A stretch of DNA of 64,000 bases from JALEFZ01 sp964564415 (GTDB lineage Bacteria; Bacteroidota; Bacteroidia; J057), in NCBI GenBank assembly GCA_964564415.1, contig CAZMAV010000012.1, forward strand, positions 62,001-126,000, read 5' to 3'. This document shows, piece by piece, positions 10,396 through 19,261 of the stretch (positions are counted from its first letter, which is position 1; every line of letters begins with the position of its first letter). Both the position numbers and the translations under genes were made by a program. The notes beneath the pieces are model-generated. The model did not search any database. It was not told the origin of the DNA and saw nothing but the letters and a program-made list of their open reading frames with translations.

Positions 10396-10506
10396 GAAAA
10401 TAATCCCCAGTTTAAAAGGGTATTTTTATTGGATACTTGCATTTGTTGGGCCTAGGGACAAACTGGCCTTGATCATACATGAAAGGAACTCTATTCAAAA
10501 TCCTTT

Positions 10507-11100
10507 TTAGCTCGGATTTCTGAGTGCCAATTTGATAATTTCAGCCACCGAAATATCACCTTCCTTTTCTTTCATGATCTTATCAACCCGCTTGCTCATA
10601 ACGACCTTGTTGAGCCCCAGATTGATCAGAGCTGTAAGGGCTTCCTGCTTTCTGCTTCCCATAGCAGGGAGGGAAATACCTGCAGAACTATCCCCTTCTT
10701 CTATCTTTATTTTGTCCTTCAATTCGAGGATGATCCTCCCGGCGGTCTTGGCTCCTATTCCTTTGACCCGCTTGAGGGCCAGGCTATCTTCGCTTTTAAT
10801 GGCTTGAAATAATTCATCGGCACCCAGGCTCGACAGAATCATAAGGGCCGTATTGCCCCCCACCCCTGATATGCTGATCAGTTGCTCAAAGAGCTGCTTT
10901 TCTCTGGCTTCCTGAAAACCAAATAACTGCTGGCTATCTTCTCGAACCATAAAATGGGTGTAGAGCTTCACCTCTTTTTTTTCCCTGATGCTGTTGTAAG
11001 TATTCAGTGAAATTTTAATCATATATCCCAGGCCTCCCGTCTGTAAGATGACGTGAGTGGGCTCCATTTCAGCAATTTTCCCTTCTACAAAAGCAATCAT
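10507..11100 (-). CDS. ruvA: Holliday junction branch-migration protein RuvA
   Basis: RuvA binds four-way DNA junctions as a tetramer and loads the RuvB motor. The 197-residue length is standard. Domain I (OB fold, residues 1-65) begins MIAFVEGKIAEMEPTHV; domain II has the two helix-hairpin-helix motifs, ISGVGGNTALMILSSL and VKGIGAKTAGRIILELKDK (about 79-135); a flexible linker leads to domain III, ending at about residue 197, which contacts RuvB. All key glycines of the HhH motifs are present. It stands upstream of sprA on the same strand. Confidence 0.95.
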   Translation of the reverse strand: MIAFVEGKIAEMEPTHVILQTGGLGYMIKISLNTYNSIREKKEVKLYTHFMVREDSQQLFGFQEAREKQLFEQLISISGVGGNTALMILSSLGADELFQAIKSEDSLALKRVKGIGAKTAGRIILELKDKIKIEEGDSSAGISLPAMGSRKQEALTALINLGLNKVVMSKRVDKIMKEKEGDISVAEIIKLALRNPS

Positions 11101-11136
11101 AGCTCATCCAATAATCAATAGGTATAAATAAGAATG

Positions 11137-11167
11137 CTGACAAGGACTCCAAAAGGAGCTTTGTCAG
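11137..11167 (-). terminator. putative terminator after the beta-barrel gene
   Basis: CTGACAA and TTGTCAG form the outer stem and CTCC/GGAG the inner stem around AAAA. On the minus strand the hairpin is followed by the U-rich CATTCTTATTT, downstream of the gene that ends at 11216 and before ruvA. Confidence 0.45.
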
Positions 11168-11215
11168 CTTCTCTCATGTTCACCTTTCACAGTATTCCAG
11201 CAGACCCTCGAAGGC

Positions 11216-12013
11216 CTAGTTTCCTCCTGGCACAAAGGTGTATGTCATCCCGATCAGGATACTGGTAGTCAGTCCGAAGGTAGGGTCGACGCGGTTATTT
11301 CTTCCAAAAACATTGTTCCAATAGGGAAAAGTCGAGCTTTCACCATCCCTAAAGGTCGTAACTGTCTGGGTCTTATCTTCCACATCACCTAAGGTATAGT
11401 CCTGACGGATGCGCAGGTTCATCACTAGGTTATCCGGGGGCAGTTGTACATCGATGCCTATTTCTGCCACAGCTCCCCATATCTGATCAAGGTACAGAGA
11501 TTGAGGATCTTTTTGCAAGATGACTTCCCTTGGTTCCAGAAAAAGTTTGGGGTCATCCCTTCCTTCCAACAAACCAAAGGAGGGGTTGTCATTGTACTCG
11601 GCGACCCGGGTGAGCAGAGAAAGCTGAGGACCCGCAAAAAAGGTAAAGCTGGTTTTGCGGCGCAGGGTGGAAGTATTTACTCCAATTAGGAGGGGAATCT
11701 TGATATAATCGAGCCTGTCTACGAAGCGGGTTTCCACTCCGTCCACCGTCCTGAGGTAGGAATTGCCTTGCTGCGAGTAAAATGCCTGAAGGCGGACGCC
11801 AAAGATATCGACAAAGTTGTATCCCAGGGATAGGCCGGCATTGAGGCCCCAAAGCTCGGTATTCTGGTAGACGTCGGTTTCCAGCATCTGATCAGATGCA
11901 TTTAAGTAGTAACCGAGTTGAGGACCGATAAAAACTCCCAGTTTCAAGCCCTTTTGGGCAAAGGCTGAGCCCACAAGCGTAACGAAACAGAATAGTAGTA
12001 CGGTTTTTTTCAT
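11216..12013 (-). CDS. secreted outer-membrane beta-barrel protein (PorT-like/OMP_b-brl type)
   Basis: A 265-residue protein with a clear signal peptide (MKKTVLLFCFVTLVGSAFAQ) followed by alternating amphipathic strands: GVFIGPQLGYYLN, LNAGLSLGYNFVDIFGVRLQAFYSQQGN, YIKIPLLIGVNT, FTFFAGPQLSLL. The segment with Y-I-K-I-P-L-L-I-G and the following F-x-x-G-P-x-L is typical of Bacteroidota PorT-family or outer membrane beta-barrel domains. A role in the T9SS, as PorT has, cannot be claimed from the sequence. It ends with a Thr/Phe strand (ILIGMTYTFVPGGN). Confidence 0.75.
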   Translation of the reverse strand: MKKTVLLFCFVTLVGSAFAQKGLKLGVFIGPQLGYYLNASDQMLETDVYQNTELWGLNAGLSLGYNFVDIFGVRLQAFYSQQGNSYLRTVDGVETRFVDRLDYIKIPLLIGVNTSTLRRKTSFTFFAGPQLSLLTRVAEYNDNPSFGLLEGRDDPKLFLEPREVILQKDPQSLYLDQIWGAVAEIGIDVQLPPDNLVMNLRIRQDYTLGDVEDKTQTVTTFRDGESSTFPYWNNVFGRNNRVDPTFGLTTSILIGMTYTFVPGGN

Positions 12014-12215
12014 TTCAATGGATTTAGATCAAAAATATAGGAATTGTTTTCAAAAACCTGAATTATCCATGGAAATTCTTTTTCCTATCATCCCAGCCTT
12101 ACCAACCCGGTAGCATCGAAAGATGATATAAAATTCAAAAAGCGCTTTTTTAGTTGAGTAGCATTTCTTAGTTTACATATTACCACTAGAATATATTCAA
12201 TACAATCAACCGCAT

Positions 12216-12851
12216 ATGTTGCTCAGCATTCATCCAGACAATCCTCAAGATCGCCTGCTTTTCAAGGTTGTGGATACCCTCCGCAATGGAGGAGTAATCA
12301 TCTATCCTTCGGACACCATGTACGCCTTAGGCTGCGACATTACCCAGAAGAAAGCAGTAGAGAAAATCTGCCGAATCAAAGGGATAGACCCAAAAAAAAG
12401 TCACCTCACCTGCGTCTGTGAAAACCTGAGTATCCTGGGTCAATATGCCAATCACGTGGACACCACTGTATTCAAGATGATGAAAAGGGCCTTTCCCGGA
12501 CCTTACGTCTTCATCGTAGAGGCTTCCAAAAATATTCCCAAGCACTTTCGCCACAAAGATGAAGTAGGCATCCGCATTGCCGGCAATGCCATCACCCAGC
12601 GCATGGTCGAACTGCTGGGCAATCCTATTGCCTCCATTTCCCTCCCTTACGATGAAGCTGTCATGGAAAACAACCTGGACCCCGAGCTCATCGAGGAGCG
12701 TTTTGGCAGTCAGGTCGACATGGTCATCAACGGAGGTTATGGACGCCTTGACCCTTCGACAGTTATAGATGCTACCGAAGGAGAAGCCTCGATCAAATTG
12801 ATCCGCGAAGGAGCAGGAAGCCTTGAGCAAATCGGGCTGATTCTGGAGTAG
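12216..12851 (+). CDS. YciO/Sua5/YrdC family threonylcarbamoyl-AMP synthase-like protein
   Basis: The 211-residue single-domain protein carries the YrdC fold. N-terminal GGVIIYPSDTMYALGCDI is the conserved ATP/threonine binding strand-loop, followed by K-x-x-x-x-x-x-R-I-K-G and the K-x-S-H-L-T segment, then PGPYVFIVEAS and VGIRIAGNAI. The family includes TsaC/Sua5, which makes threonylcarbamoyl-AMP for tRNA t6A37, and the paralogue YciO. The absence of a C-terminal Sua5 domain and the PKKSHLT motif make it closer to YciO. A convergent gene ends six bases downstream. Confidence 0.85.
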   Translation: MLLSIHPDNPQDRLLFKVVDTLRNGGVIIYPSDTMYALGCDITQKKAVEKICRIKGIDPKKSHLTCVCENLSILGQYANHVDTTVFKMMKRAFPGPYVFIVEASKNIPKHFRHKDEVGIRIAGNAITQRMVELLGNPIASISLPYDEAVMENNLDPELIEERFGSQVDMVINGGYGRLDPSTVIDATEGEASIKLIREGAGSLEQIGLILE

Positions 12852-12856
12852 AATCC

Positions 12857-13147
12857 CTACCTTTTCGAGATTTTATTGTTGGCGATTTGCTTTTGGAGCT
12901 TGCTTTTGAAGCGGTCCATTCCTTTTTGCCGCTGAGCGCTGTGCTTGGTCTTGCGACCTTGCACACGAGCCCTCCACATGCGCCAACTTGAGGGTTTCAT
13001 TTCTCTGCGCATGAGTTTAACTACGTCGCCCTCGGTCAGGCCAAACTGAGCCTCGATCGCATCGAAGGGGGTGCGATCCTCCCAAGCCATTTCGATAATT
13101 CGGTCTTTTTCTTCTAACGTAAGAGATCTGATCCTACTTTTTCCCAT
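12857..13147 (-). CDS. TIGR03643 family small basic protein
   Basis: A 96-residue basic protein with a helix-turn-helix-like first half (RIIEMAWEDRTPFDAIEAQF, then GLTEGDVVKLMRREMKPSSW) and a very basic tail (GRKTKHSAQRQK). This is the TIGR03643 family, widespread in Bacteroidota and Proteobacteria and of unknown function. The first half resembles a small DNA-binding sigma-like or recombinase-like HTH. It ends just short of the stop of the Sua5-like gene, convergent with it. Confidence 0.8.
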   Translation of the reverse strand: MGKSRIRSLTLEEKDRIIEMAWEDRTPFDAIEAQFGLTEGDVVKLMRREMKPSSWRMWRARVQGRKTKHSAQRQKGMDRFKSKLQKQIANNKISKR

Positions 13148-13241
13148 TCAATATTTTGATTTTTTGCCCTGCTTTTAGCTTTTGACAGGGCCTTGTCATT
13201 ATTTTGTCGCCTAAAAACACAACTGAGATAGAGAATCTTTG

Positions 13242-13273
13242 TTGAAACTTACGAACTCCTTTCTTTATCTTTG
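13242..13273 (+). promoter_or_regulatory. promoter of the leucine-rich repeat gene
   Basis: TTG (13242-13244) is followed after 21 bases by TATCTTTG (13266-13273), an exact TAnnTTTG -7 element. The likely transcription start is near 13280, about 15 bases before the ATG at 13296. Confidence 0.6.
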
Positions 13274-13295
13274 ACGGAATCTTACGCTAAACAAC

Positions 13296-13910
13296 ATGCT
13301 AAACCGTATCGTCCTTATTGCCCTCCTCTCTTGTATGGCGGCAGGCGTTTTTGCGCAAACCGACAGTACCGATGAGGTCATCGTCGTGGATACCTCCACT
13401 GTCATGGTAGACACCTCTACTGAAGTGGTCCTCCCCAATCCCGAACTCATTCCCGAGGCAGGGCCCCTTCTCCCCCCTTCCCAATTACAGCGGAAAAAGT
13501 GGTTTACCAATATACAGGAGGCCATGGCAAAGCCGGAGCAGGTATATAAACTCTCCCTTTCCAATCAGAAACTAAAGACCATCCCCAGCCAGATCTTTTA
13601 CATGCCCAACATTCAGGTTCTGGACCTGGGAAATAATAAAATCAAAAAGGTCCCTAGCGACATCTCCAGGCTACAAAACCTGGAAGTCCTGATCCTCACC
13701 CAAAACAAAATCAGGTACCTCCCCATCGAAATGAAGGAGATGAAAAATCTCCACACCCTTTTTATTGCCAACAACAGGCTGGTGGAATTTCCTGCCTGGC
13801 TGGGAGGCTTGAGCAAGCTTCGCACCCTCAATGTGGCCAACAACAACCTCACCTCCTACGACATTCGCCTGCTGGAAGAGCAACTTCCCCGCTGCGAAAT
13901 CATTCACTAA
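13296..13910 (+). CDS. secreted leucine-rich repeat protein
   Basis: The 204-residue product has a signal peptide (MLNRIVLIALLSCMAAGVFAQ), a Thr/Asp/Val-rich spacer to about residue 60, and then five or so leucine-rich repeats of 23 residues: LSLSNQKLKTIP, VLDLGNNKIKKVP, VLILTQNKIRYLP, TLFIANNRLVEFP, TLNVANNNLTSY. The repeats follow the LxxLxLxxNxLxxxP pattern. It has no transmembrane anchor and no T9SS sorting domain, so it may stay in the periplasm. Its ligand is unknown. pheS begins 34 bases downstream on the same strand. Confidence 0.85.
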   Translation: MLNRIVLIALLSCMAAGVFAQTDSTDEVIVVDTSTVMVDTSTEVVLPNPELIPEAGPLLPPSQLQRKKWFTNIQEAMAKPEQVYKLSLSNQKLKTIPSQIFYMPNIQVLDLGNNKIKKVPSDISRLQNLEVLILTQNKIRYLPIEMKEMKNLHTLFIANNRLVEFPAWLGGLSKLRTLNVANNNLTSYDIRLLEEQLPRCEIIH

Positions 13911-13944
13911 AAAGACTCAGAAAATATTTTAGCCCAGGGCAGGC

Positions 13945-14970
13945 ATGAAAGTAAAAATCAAACAACTCCTTGACGAAATCCGGCAATTTCAGGTAGAAAA
14001 TGAAGAGGACCTGGAAAGATACCGACGCACCTACACCAACAAAAAGGGGAGTATCAATGAGTTAGTAGCTGAATTTCGCGGTCTTCCCGGCGATCAAAAA
14101 AAGGAGGTAGGCAAGCCTCTCAACGAACTCAAACAAGTGGCACAGGAGCGCCTGGATGAATTTCAGCGCATCCTGAAGGCAGCTCAGCAGGTAGCCAACA
14201 GGCCCCACGATCTGACCTTACCCGGTGAGCCCCACGTGGCCGGGAGTCGCCATCCCCTTTCCATCGTTCACCACAAAATTGTCTCCATTTTCAAGCGACT
14301 GGGTTACACCATCGCTGAGGGTCCCGAGATAGAAGACGACTTCCACAACTTTACTGCCCTCAATTTTCCCGAAAATCACCCTGCCCGCGACATGCAGGAT
14401 ACCTTCTTCGTGAAGCGCAACCCTGACTTCATGCTGCGGACCCATACTTCCTCTGTGCAGGTGAGGGTCATGGAAAACGAAGAGCCCCCAATCAGGGTAC
14501 TCGCCCCGGGACGGGTCTATCGCAATGAGGCTATTTCTGCCAGGGCTCACTGCTTTTTCCATCAGGTAGAAGGCCTGGTTATAGATGAAGGAATTTCCTT
14601 TGCCGACATGAAGCAGTCCCTCCTCTACTTCGTCCGCGAGATATTTGGTGCTGATATAGAGATTCAGCTTCGTCCCTCCTACTTTCCCTTTACAGAAATT
14701 AGTGCCGAAATGGACGTTACCTGTCTCATTTGCAAGGGCAAAGGTTGTAATGTCTGCAAGCATACGGGCTGGGTGGAAATCATGGGCTGTGGCATGGTAG
14801 ATCCCAATGTTCTGGAAAATTGCAAGATTGATCCGGAAAAATACTCCGGGTTTGCCTTTGGGATGGGCGTAGAGCGCATCGCACAGTTGCTGTATCGGGT
14901 GCCTGACCTCAGGCTTTACTCACAAAATGACGTGAGGTTCCTTCGACAGTTTCAACGGATCAATGCCTAA
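13945..14970 (+). CDS. pheS: phenylalanyl-tRNA synthetase alpha subunit
   Basis: PheS is the catalytic subunit of the (alpha-beta)2 enzyme that charges tRNA-Phe. The 341-residue protein has the N-terminal coiled coil (about 1-85) that binds the tRNA, then the class II core: HPLSIVHHKIVSIFKRLGY, motif 1 around GPEIEDDFHNFTALNFP, motif 2 around GRVYRNEAISARAHCFFHQVEG, the CLICKGKGCNVCKHTGW segment, and motif 3 GFAFGMGVERIAQL. All three motifs are intact. The beta subunit gene is not nearby, as is usual in Bacteroidota. The convergent permease gene ends eight bases away. Confidence 0.95.
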   Translation: MKVKIKQLLDEIRQFQVENEEDLERYRRTYTNKKGSINELVAEFRGLPGDQKKEVGKPLNELKQVAQERLDEFQRILKAAQQVANRPHDLTLPGEPHVAGSRHPLSIVHHKIVSIFKRLGYTIAEGPEIEDDFHNFTALNFPENHPARDMQDTFFVKRNPDFMLRTHTSSVQVRVMENEEPPIRVLAPGRVYRNEAISARAHCFFHQVEGLVIDEGISFADMKQSLLYFVREIFGADIEIQLRPSYFPFTEISAEMDVTCLICKGKGCNVCKHTGWVEIMGCGMVDPNVLENCKIDPEKYSGFAFGMGVERIAQLLYRVPDLRLYSQNDVRFLRQFQRINA

Positions 14971-14978
14971 AACAGCTT

Positions 14979-16448
14979 TTATCCCCACTCCCATGTCCCC
15001 AAGAAGCCCAGCAGGGCGATACAAAGAGAGGCAAGGAGGACGGGAAGCAAGTTTTTCTGTAGGATACTTCGAAAATCCTGAATTCCTGCGACGGTAGCTG
15101 CCGCAATGATGTTGAAGAGGCAAACCGCATTGCCCAGTGAGGAGCCTGCCAATTGCATTCCCAAAATCAAGGAGGGGTCTAAAGCGAGGTTTTGAGCCGC
15201 ATTGAACTGCACCGGACCAAAAATAATATTGGAAACGGTGGTACTCCCCGTCATGAAAGCTCCTACCACTCCCATCAGGGGACTGACCCACACATAAGCA
15301 TCTCCTGTCTGTCCGACCACAGCTGCAAGAGCCTCAATCATAGAGGGAAGTTCCCCTCCTCCATTGAGCATCAATTGAGTAATCGCAAGGGAAGGGAAAA
15401 GAATGATAAATACCGATAGGGTCTTCTTCAGTACCGGCCTGAGTTCTACCTTATAATCTCTGGCCCTGTAGAAGGCAAATAGCGAGGCTCCCAAAAAGGG
15501 GAGTAGAGGCGATCGAAGGGGCTGTAAGCTCGCCCCGATTTCGGTGCCAAATAGCCCTTCTACGGACAGGGTGTAGGTGAGAAACTGCTCCAGAGGCGGA
15601 ATGAGTTTGGGAAGCAATAGGATCAAAACGAGAAAACCATAAGGAACCCATGGCCCGAGAGATATTTTTTTTTGCTCAAAAATGAAGAGATAAGCAAAAA
15701 TCGCCATTACAATAGCTGAGATAATACCTGTCAATTCCTTGAGAAAACCAGCCAGAAGCACATAAGGCAGCATGATTGCCACAAACATGGCCCAGCCCTG
15801 CCATCTCAGCGGCCCTTCGGCCTCCTTCCTTAAAAATCGATGTACAAAGACCATCACCACAATACCTCCCAGGCCGATACCGGCAGCCGCCCACGAATAA
15901 ATGCCTGTAGAAACCTCAACTCCCAATCCAAGGGGGGTCTCCAAGCCTGCAATTACAGGGGTTCCTACTGCCCCTGATACAGCAAACAACCCATCGATCA
16001 AAAGTACGGCAGCGATAGAAAGCCCTGCAGAATAGCCCTGGCTAATCAACAACAAGGGAACAATGGCCCCCGGAGTACCAAAGCCCGCTACACTTTCAAA
16101 AAAAGCCGTCAAAAATAGGCTCAAAAATAAAAAGCGGACCTCAGGTCGACGATGAATTTGACTCAAAGAATCCTTTATCCCCTCGATAAAGCCCTTTTGT
16201 TCCATTACATCATAGAGCAAAAGGGCTCCAAAAATAATCATCAAAATATTGAGGGTGCCTACCAAAGCACTGAGAAGAGAGGCAAAAAATGGAGAAAGCC
16301 CACTGCCACTTAGGAAAAAAACCAAGATACTGATCAGAAGGCTGGTGTAAATGGCAGGCCGTACCCCCCGCCAAAGACTGACGACCAAGAGGGCCAAAAT
16401 CGGCAAAAAGGACCACAAAGGATAGTAGGTGCTGAACATGGTGATCAT
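14979..16448 (-). CDS. L-lactate permease family transporter (LctP/LldP)
   Basis: A very hydrophobic 489-residue protein with about 12-13 membrane helices. The family signature FFESVAGFGTPGAIVPLLLISQG (residues about 117-139) and the second-half motif TGSTTVSNIIFGPVQ with LQLAGSSLGNAVCL-type helix are those of the LctP family (PF02652), which imports lactate or glycolate with protons. It is shorter than E. coli LldP (551). The start at 16448 (ATC follows) or the ATG three codons later are both possible. No lactate dehydrogenase lies beside it. Confidence 0.88.
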   Translation of the reverse strand: MITMFSTYYPLWSFLPILALLVVSLWRGVRPAIYTSLLISILVFFLSGSGLSPFFASLLSALVGTLNILMIIFGALLLYDVMEQKGFIEGIKDSLSQIHRRPEVRFLFLSLFLTAFFESVAGFGTPGAIVPLLLISQGYSAGLSIAAVLLIDGLFAVSGAVGTPVIAGLETPLGLGVEVSTGIYSWAAAGIGLGGIVVMVFVHRFLRKEAEGPLRWQGWAMFVAIMLPYVLLAGFLKELTGIISAIVMAIFAYLFIFEQKKISLGPWVPYGFLVLILLLPKLIPPLEQFLTYTLSVEGLFGTEIGASLQPLRSPLLPFLGASLFAFYRARDYKVELRPVLKKTLSVFIILFPSLAITQLMLNGGGELPSMIEALAAVVGQTGDAYVWVSPLMGVVGAFMTGSTTVSNIIFGPVQFNAAQNLALDPSLILGMQLAGSSLGNAVCLFNIIAAATVAGIQDFRSILQKNLLPVLLASLCIALLGFLGTWEWG

Positions 16449-16549
16449 TTTCCCTTCAAGTTACCCAAGGGATGAGGAGAGAAGCAATCCATAAATCACA
16501 TTTAGGAAGTAGACCTGTTTTGCCCAAGCTAAACTTCATCTTATCCCCA

Positions 16550-17757
16550 TTAAAAAACCCATCCCAAGGTAAATTCAGAAAGTTCGGCCTGACCCCAGTG
16601 GGCATGAACAAAAGTACCGATGTAGGGCTGCATTCCAGACTTTTTCTGCTGATCCATGAGGTAATACTGCACTCCCATCTGGGTGTAAAGCCTGTAGGCA
16701 GAGATGAAATCCTGGTGGAGATAGGGCCCCAAATGTGCCACCAGTGAAAGACGGCTAAACATAAACTCACTGCCGATAAAGGCTACTCCATTCCAGGCAT
16801 CTGAAGGAAGGCTTGCCTCCACAATGTCTCGGTTGAGAATAAATGCAGAGGTATTGCCATTGAAATACCATTTTGTCCCCAGTGCAAATCGAAACCGCTG
16901 ACGATGAATAGCATAGGCATAAGCAGCCATAGAATAAATCCTGTTGGGGGGCCACCGGGAGCTCCCAGGCTACCTCGTCCAAGACCCGTTCGAACACCCG
17001 CCCCAAACTTCCTTTCCTCCTCTCCATTTACTTTCACCCTTTTCTTTTTTTCAAATAGATCTTCTTCCTTCCCTAGCTCCATGCCGATGCCCAGATATCC
17101 ACCCAGTATGTTATTTCCAATGTTGGGAAGGCGGGTATTGGCATTGGAAGAATGACTGAAGACCATTCCTGTAAAAAGAAAATACCTCGAAATAAGGCTA
17201 AACTTGTAGTCGAGTTTAAAGAGGCTGCTGCTATTGAGATGGCTACCCGCAGCTATATTCTTTGGGTTGAAGGCCACATCATAAGGACGGTCGAAGTAAG
17301 AAAGTGCTGTCCCAAAGATAAAATCCAAGCGATGGCGGGGTCGGATGAAGAGGGGAAAATGAAAACAGGGGATAATCCCATAGGAATTGCCAAGGACTTC
17401 CTTATTGCCCAACTGCTGGTAGAGGAGGTCCACGCCTATCCTTACGTTGGGGTATAGCTGCCTCCATGCTCTCCCTTCCTTGGCGAGAAAGAGAAGTTCC
17501 GCCTCGTAGATAAGGGCGGGAAACTCCGTTGCGGGAAATTCAGGGTGGATGCGAAGCAAGGGTCCGCCACCGTAAGCAAACTTCAGGCCTTGTAGCGATT
17601 GGGCATTTAAGGCCAGAGATGAGAAAAATAGCAAGAGAGAAAGGGAAAAAATCTCCCATTTTGCTGTAAAGATTGGACCCTTTGAGGGTCTTTGCTTAGG
17701 AAGATTTCTCGCTTGATAGCTCTTTGAGGATCTGTAGAGCTTCGGTGATGTGGGCAT
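16550..17757 (-). pseudogene. acyloxyacyl hydrolase (PagL-like) with a -1 frameshift at a homopolymer
   Basis: PagL-family barrels in the outer membrane remove acyl chains from lipid A. The first frame (from 17757) carries a signal-like segment (FSLSLLLFFSSLALNAQ) and the catalytic signature FSHSSNANTRLPNIGNN with the HxS pair at codons 202 and 204. The reading frame continues to about 16951 and then a different frame, from NRIYSMAAYAYA to TLGWVF at 16550, carries the remaining barrel strands. The switch is at a run of six G on the plus strand (16946-16951); one more base would join both halves into about 402 codons. This is either a sequencing error, phase variation or a real mutation. The start is uncertain: the 17757 ATG overlaps the upstream peroxiredoxin gene by 62 bases. 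Confidence 0.7.
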
Positions 17758-18172
17758 CGATTTGAAATTGGGATGAAAATCTGTGGCGAACCATGCCCTC
17801 TTTGTCGATGACGAAGGTCTCTCTTCCAGGCAGGAGTCCGAGCATGGATGATTTTACCCCATAAGCTCTTCTGACTATATTGTTGGGATCGCTGAGCAGG
17901 GAAAAGGGCAGCTTTCTTCGACCGGCAAAAGCCTCGTGGGATCGCTGGGAGTCGGCGCTGATTCCGATGACCTCTGCACCGAGATCGGTAAACTGTTCAT
18001 AAGAATCTCTAAAGGAGCAGGCTTCCCTGGTACATCCGGGCGTCTCGTCTTTGGGATAAAAATACAGGACAATAGCTTTTTGCCCCAGAAAATCCGAGAG
18101 AGAAACCTCTTCTCCTGCTTGATTAGAAAGGATGAAGGCGGGGGCCTGATCACCCACTTTTGCTTGGCTCAT
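17696..18172 (-). CDS. bcp: thioredoxin-dependent peroxiredoxin, PrxQ/BCP type
   Basis: The roughly 158-residue protein reduces H2O2 and organic peroxides using thioredoxin. The start used is the ATG at 18172 (MSQAKVGDQAPAF); an ATG two codons upstream is also possible. The active-site segment YPKDETPGCTREACSF has the peroxidatic Cys in TPGCT and a resolving Cys five residues later, the PrxQ arrangement. Further conserved elements are VIGISADS and the FVIDKEG strand. The acyloxyacyl hydrolase frame overlaps its 3' end. Confidence 0.92.
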   Translation of the reverse strand: MSQAKVGDQAPAFILSNQAGEEVSLSDFLGQKAIVLYFYPKDETPGCTREACSFRDSYEQFTDLGAEVIGISADSQRSHEAFAGRRKLPFSLLSDPNNIVRRAYGVKSSMLGLLPGRETFVIDKEGMVRHRFSSQFQIDAHITEALQILKELSSEKSS

Positions 18173-18336
18173 AAACAATAAAACTTTAGTAATTGACGTA
18201 ATTCAAACAGCAAAATTAAATATACTTTCACATGCAGGCGGCTCCTATCCCAGGGCCAATGAAACACTCGCCAGCCGTCGCCAATGAAAGAAGCCCGAAG
18301 AAGCTGCTTCTTTTCTCCTGGCCGGAATTTATATTC

Positions 18337-18344
18337 TAATTTTG
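18337..18344 (+). promoter_or_regulatory. -7 promoter element of the T9SS cargo gene
   Basis: TAATTTTG matches TAnnTTTG exactly and lies 41 bases before the ATG at 18385. A TTTT stretch at 18311-18314 is a weak -33 candidate at 22 bases spacing. Confidence 0.5.
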
Positions 18345-18384
18345 CTTAAGTTAACACCCAATGCTAACCCAAAATCTTACCTCT

Positions 18385-19182
18385 ATGTTAAATCTCAACA
18401 AATGCTTCCTCTTTCTGCTGCTGCTTTGTTTTCAATTGGTTCCAGCCCAAGCACAGGTGTGTAACCCCGATACAACGGTCAACTCGCTGGGCTTGTTTCC
18501 GGATACATTGGCAACAGCCGTACAGGGTTTGTCTTACAGCTCCGTCCTCAACGCAGGCCTGCCCAGGGATACAGCTATTTTTCCTGGTGTTCCTCCTTTG
18601 GCATTTTGTTCCTACAGAATCGACAGTACCCAACCCGCGCTCTCTTCCCTGGGACTTCAGTTTGACTGCGACCAACCTGACTGTTTCTACGAAGTGGACC
18701 ATAGCATGGACATCAACTTTGGCTGTGTGGTAGTAAGCGGAACTCCGACCAAAATTTTTATGGATTCCATCACAGTCTTTGTTAGTGCCAAAGTAGGAAA
18801 CTACAATGCTAGCACCAATACCTGTACGGTTACCGACTCAACCACCCTGGGAGCCCTGGAATTCAAGGTTCCCTTTTCGATTCTCGCCAACCTGAGTTCT
18901 ATCGAAGCTTCTTCCCATTTTAGCGCACTAAGCCTTGCTCCTAATCCCACTTCTTCTTTCGCCTTGCTCAACTTCGAACTGGAAGAAATCCAGGATGTGG
19001 AAGTGAGCATCCGCGATTTGAGTGGAAGAGAAGTTTTGCAGGCTTTCCGTGGAAGATTAGGCACGGGCAGCCAGGAGATTGAAATTCCCACCTCAGCCCT
19101 TCCGGCCGGTATTTATTTGCTCCGGCTTTCCGCTCCAGAAAAAGGACAGGTCGCTACCAAAAAACTGGTGGTAAGTAAGTAG
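18385..19182 (+). CDS. secreted protein with T9SS type A C-terminal sorting domain
   Basis: The 265-residue protein begins with a signal peptide (MLNLNKCFLFLLLLCFQLVPAQAQ); I prefer this ATG at 18385 to the one at 18361 because it puts the hydrophobic core next to the start. The middle is a Cys-containing extracellular domain of about 150 residues that I do not recognise. The last 80 residues form a type A sorting domain: LSLAPNPTSS, then VEVSIRDLSGREV and LPAGIYLLRLSA, ending KKLVVSK. Such domains send proteins through SprA and are removed at the cell surface. The TonB receptor gene follows after a hairpin. Confidence 0.88.
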   Translation: MLNLNKCFLFLLLLCFQLVPAQAQVCNPDTTVNSLGLFPDTLATAVQGLSYSSVLNAGLPRDTAIFPGVPPLAFCSYRIDSTQPALSSLGLQFDCDQPDCFYEVDHSMDINFGCVVVSGTPTKIFMDSITVFVSAKVGNYNASTNTCTVTDSTTLGALEFKVPFSILANLSSIEASSHFSALSLAPNPTSSFALLNFELEEIQDVEVSIRDLSGREVLQAFRGRLGTGSQEIEIPTSALPAGIYLLRLSAPEKGQVATKKLVVSK

Positions 19183-19211
19183 ACTGCTTATACTTTCCAA
19201 TGGAAACCTAA

Positions 19212-19242
19212 ACAGCCCTCAGCCAGTCAACCTGAGGGCTGT
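19212..19242 (+). terminator. hairpin between T9SS cargo and TonB receptor genes
   Basis: An 11-bp perfect stem, ACAGCCCTCAG (19212-19222) and CTGAGGGCTGT (19232-19242), with a 9-nt loop. Only TTAATTC follows, so it may be a weak terminator, an attenuator or an mRNA-processing element rather than a full stop. Confidence 0.5.
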
Positions 19243-19261
19243 TAATTCAAAAAATTCCCTT

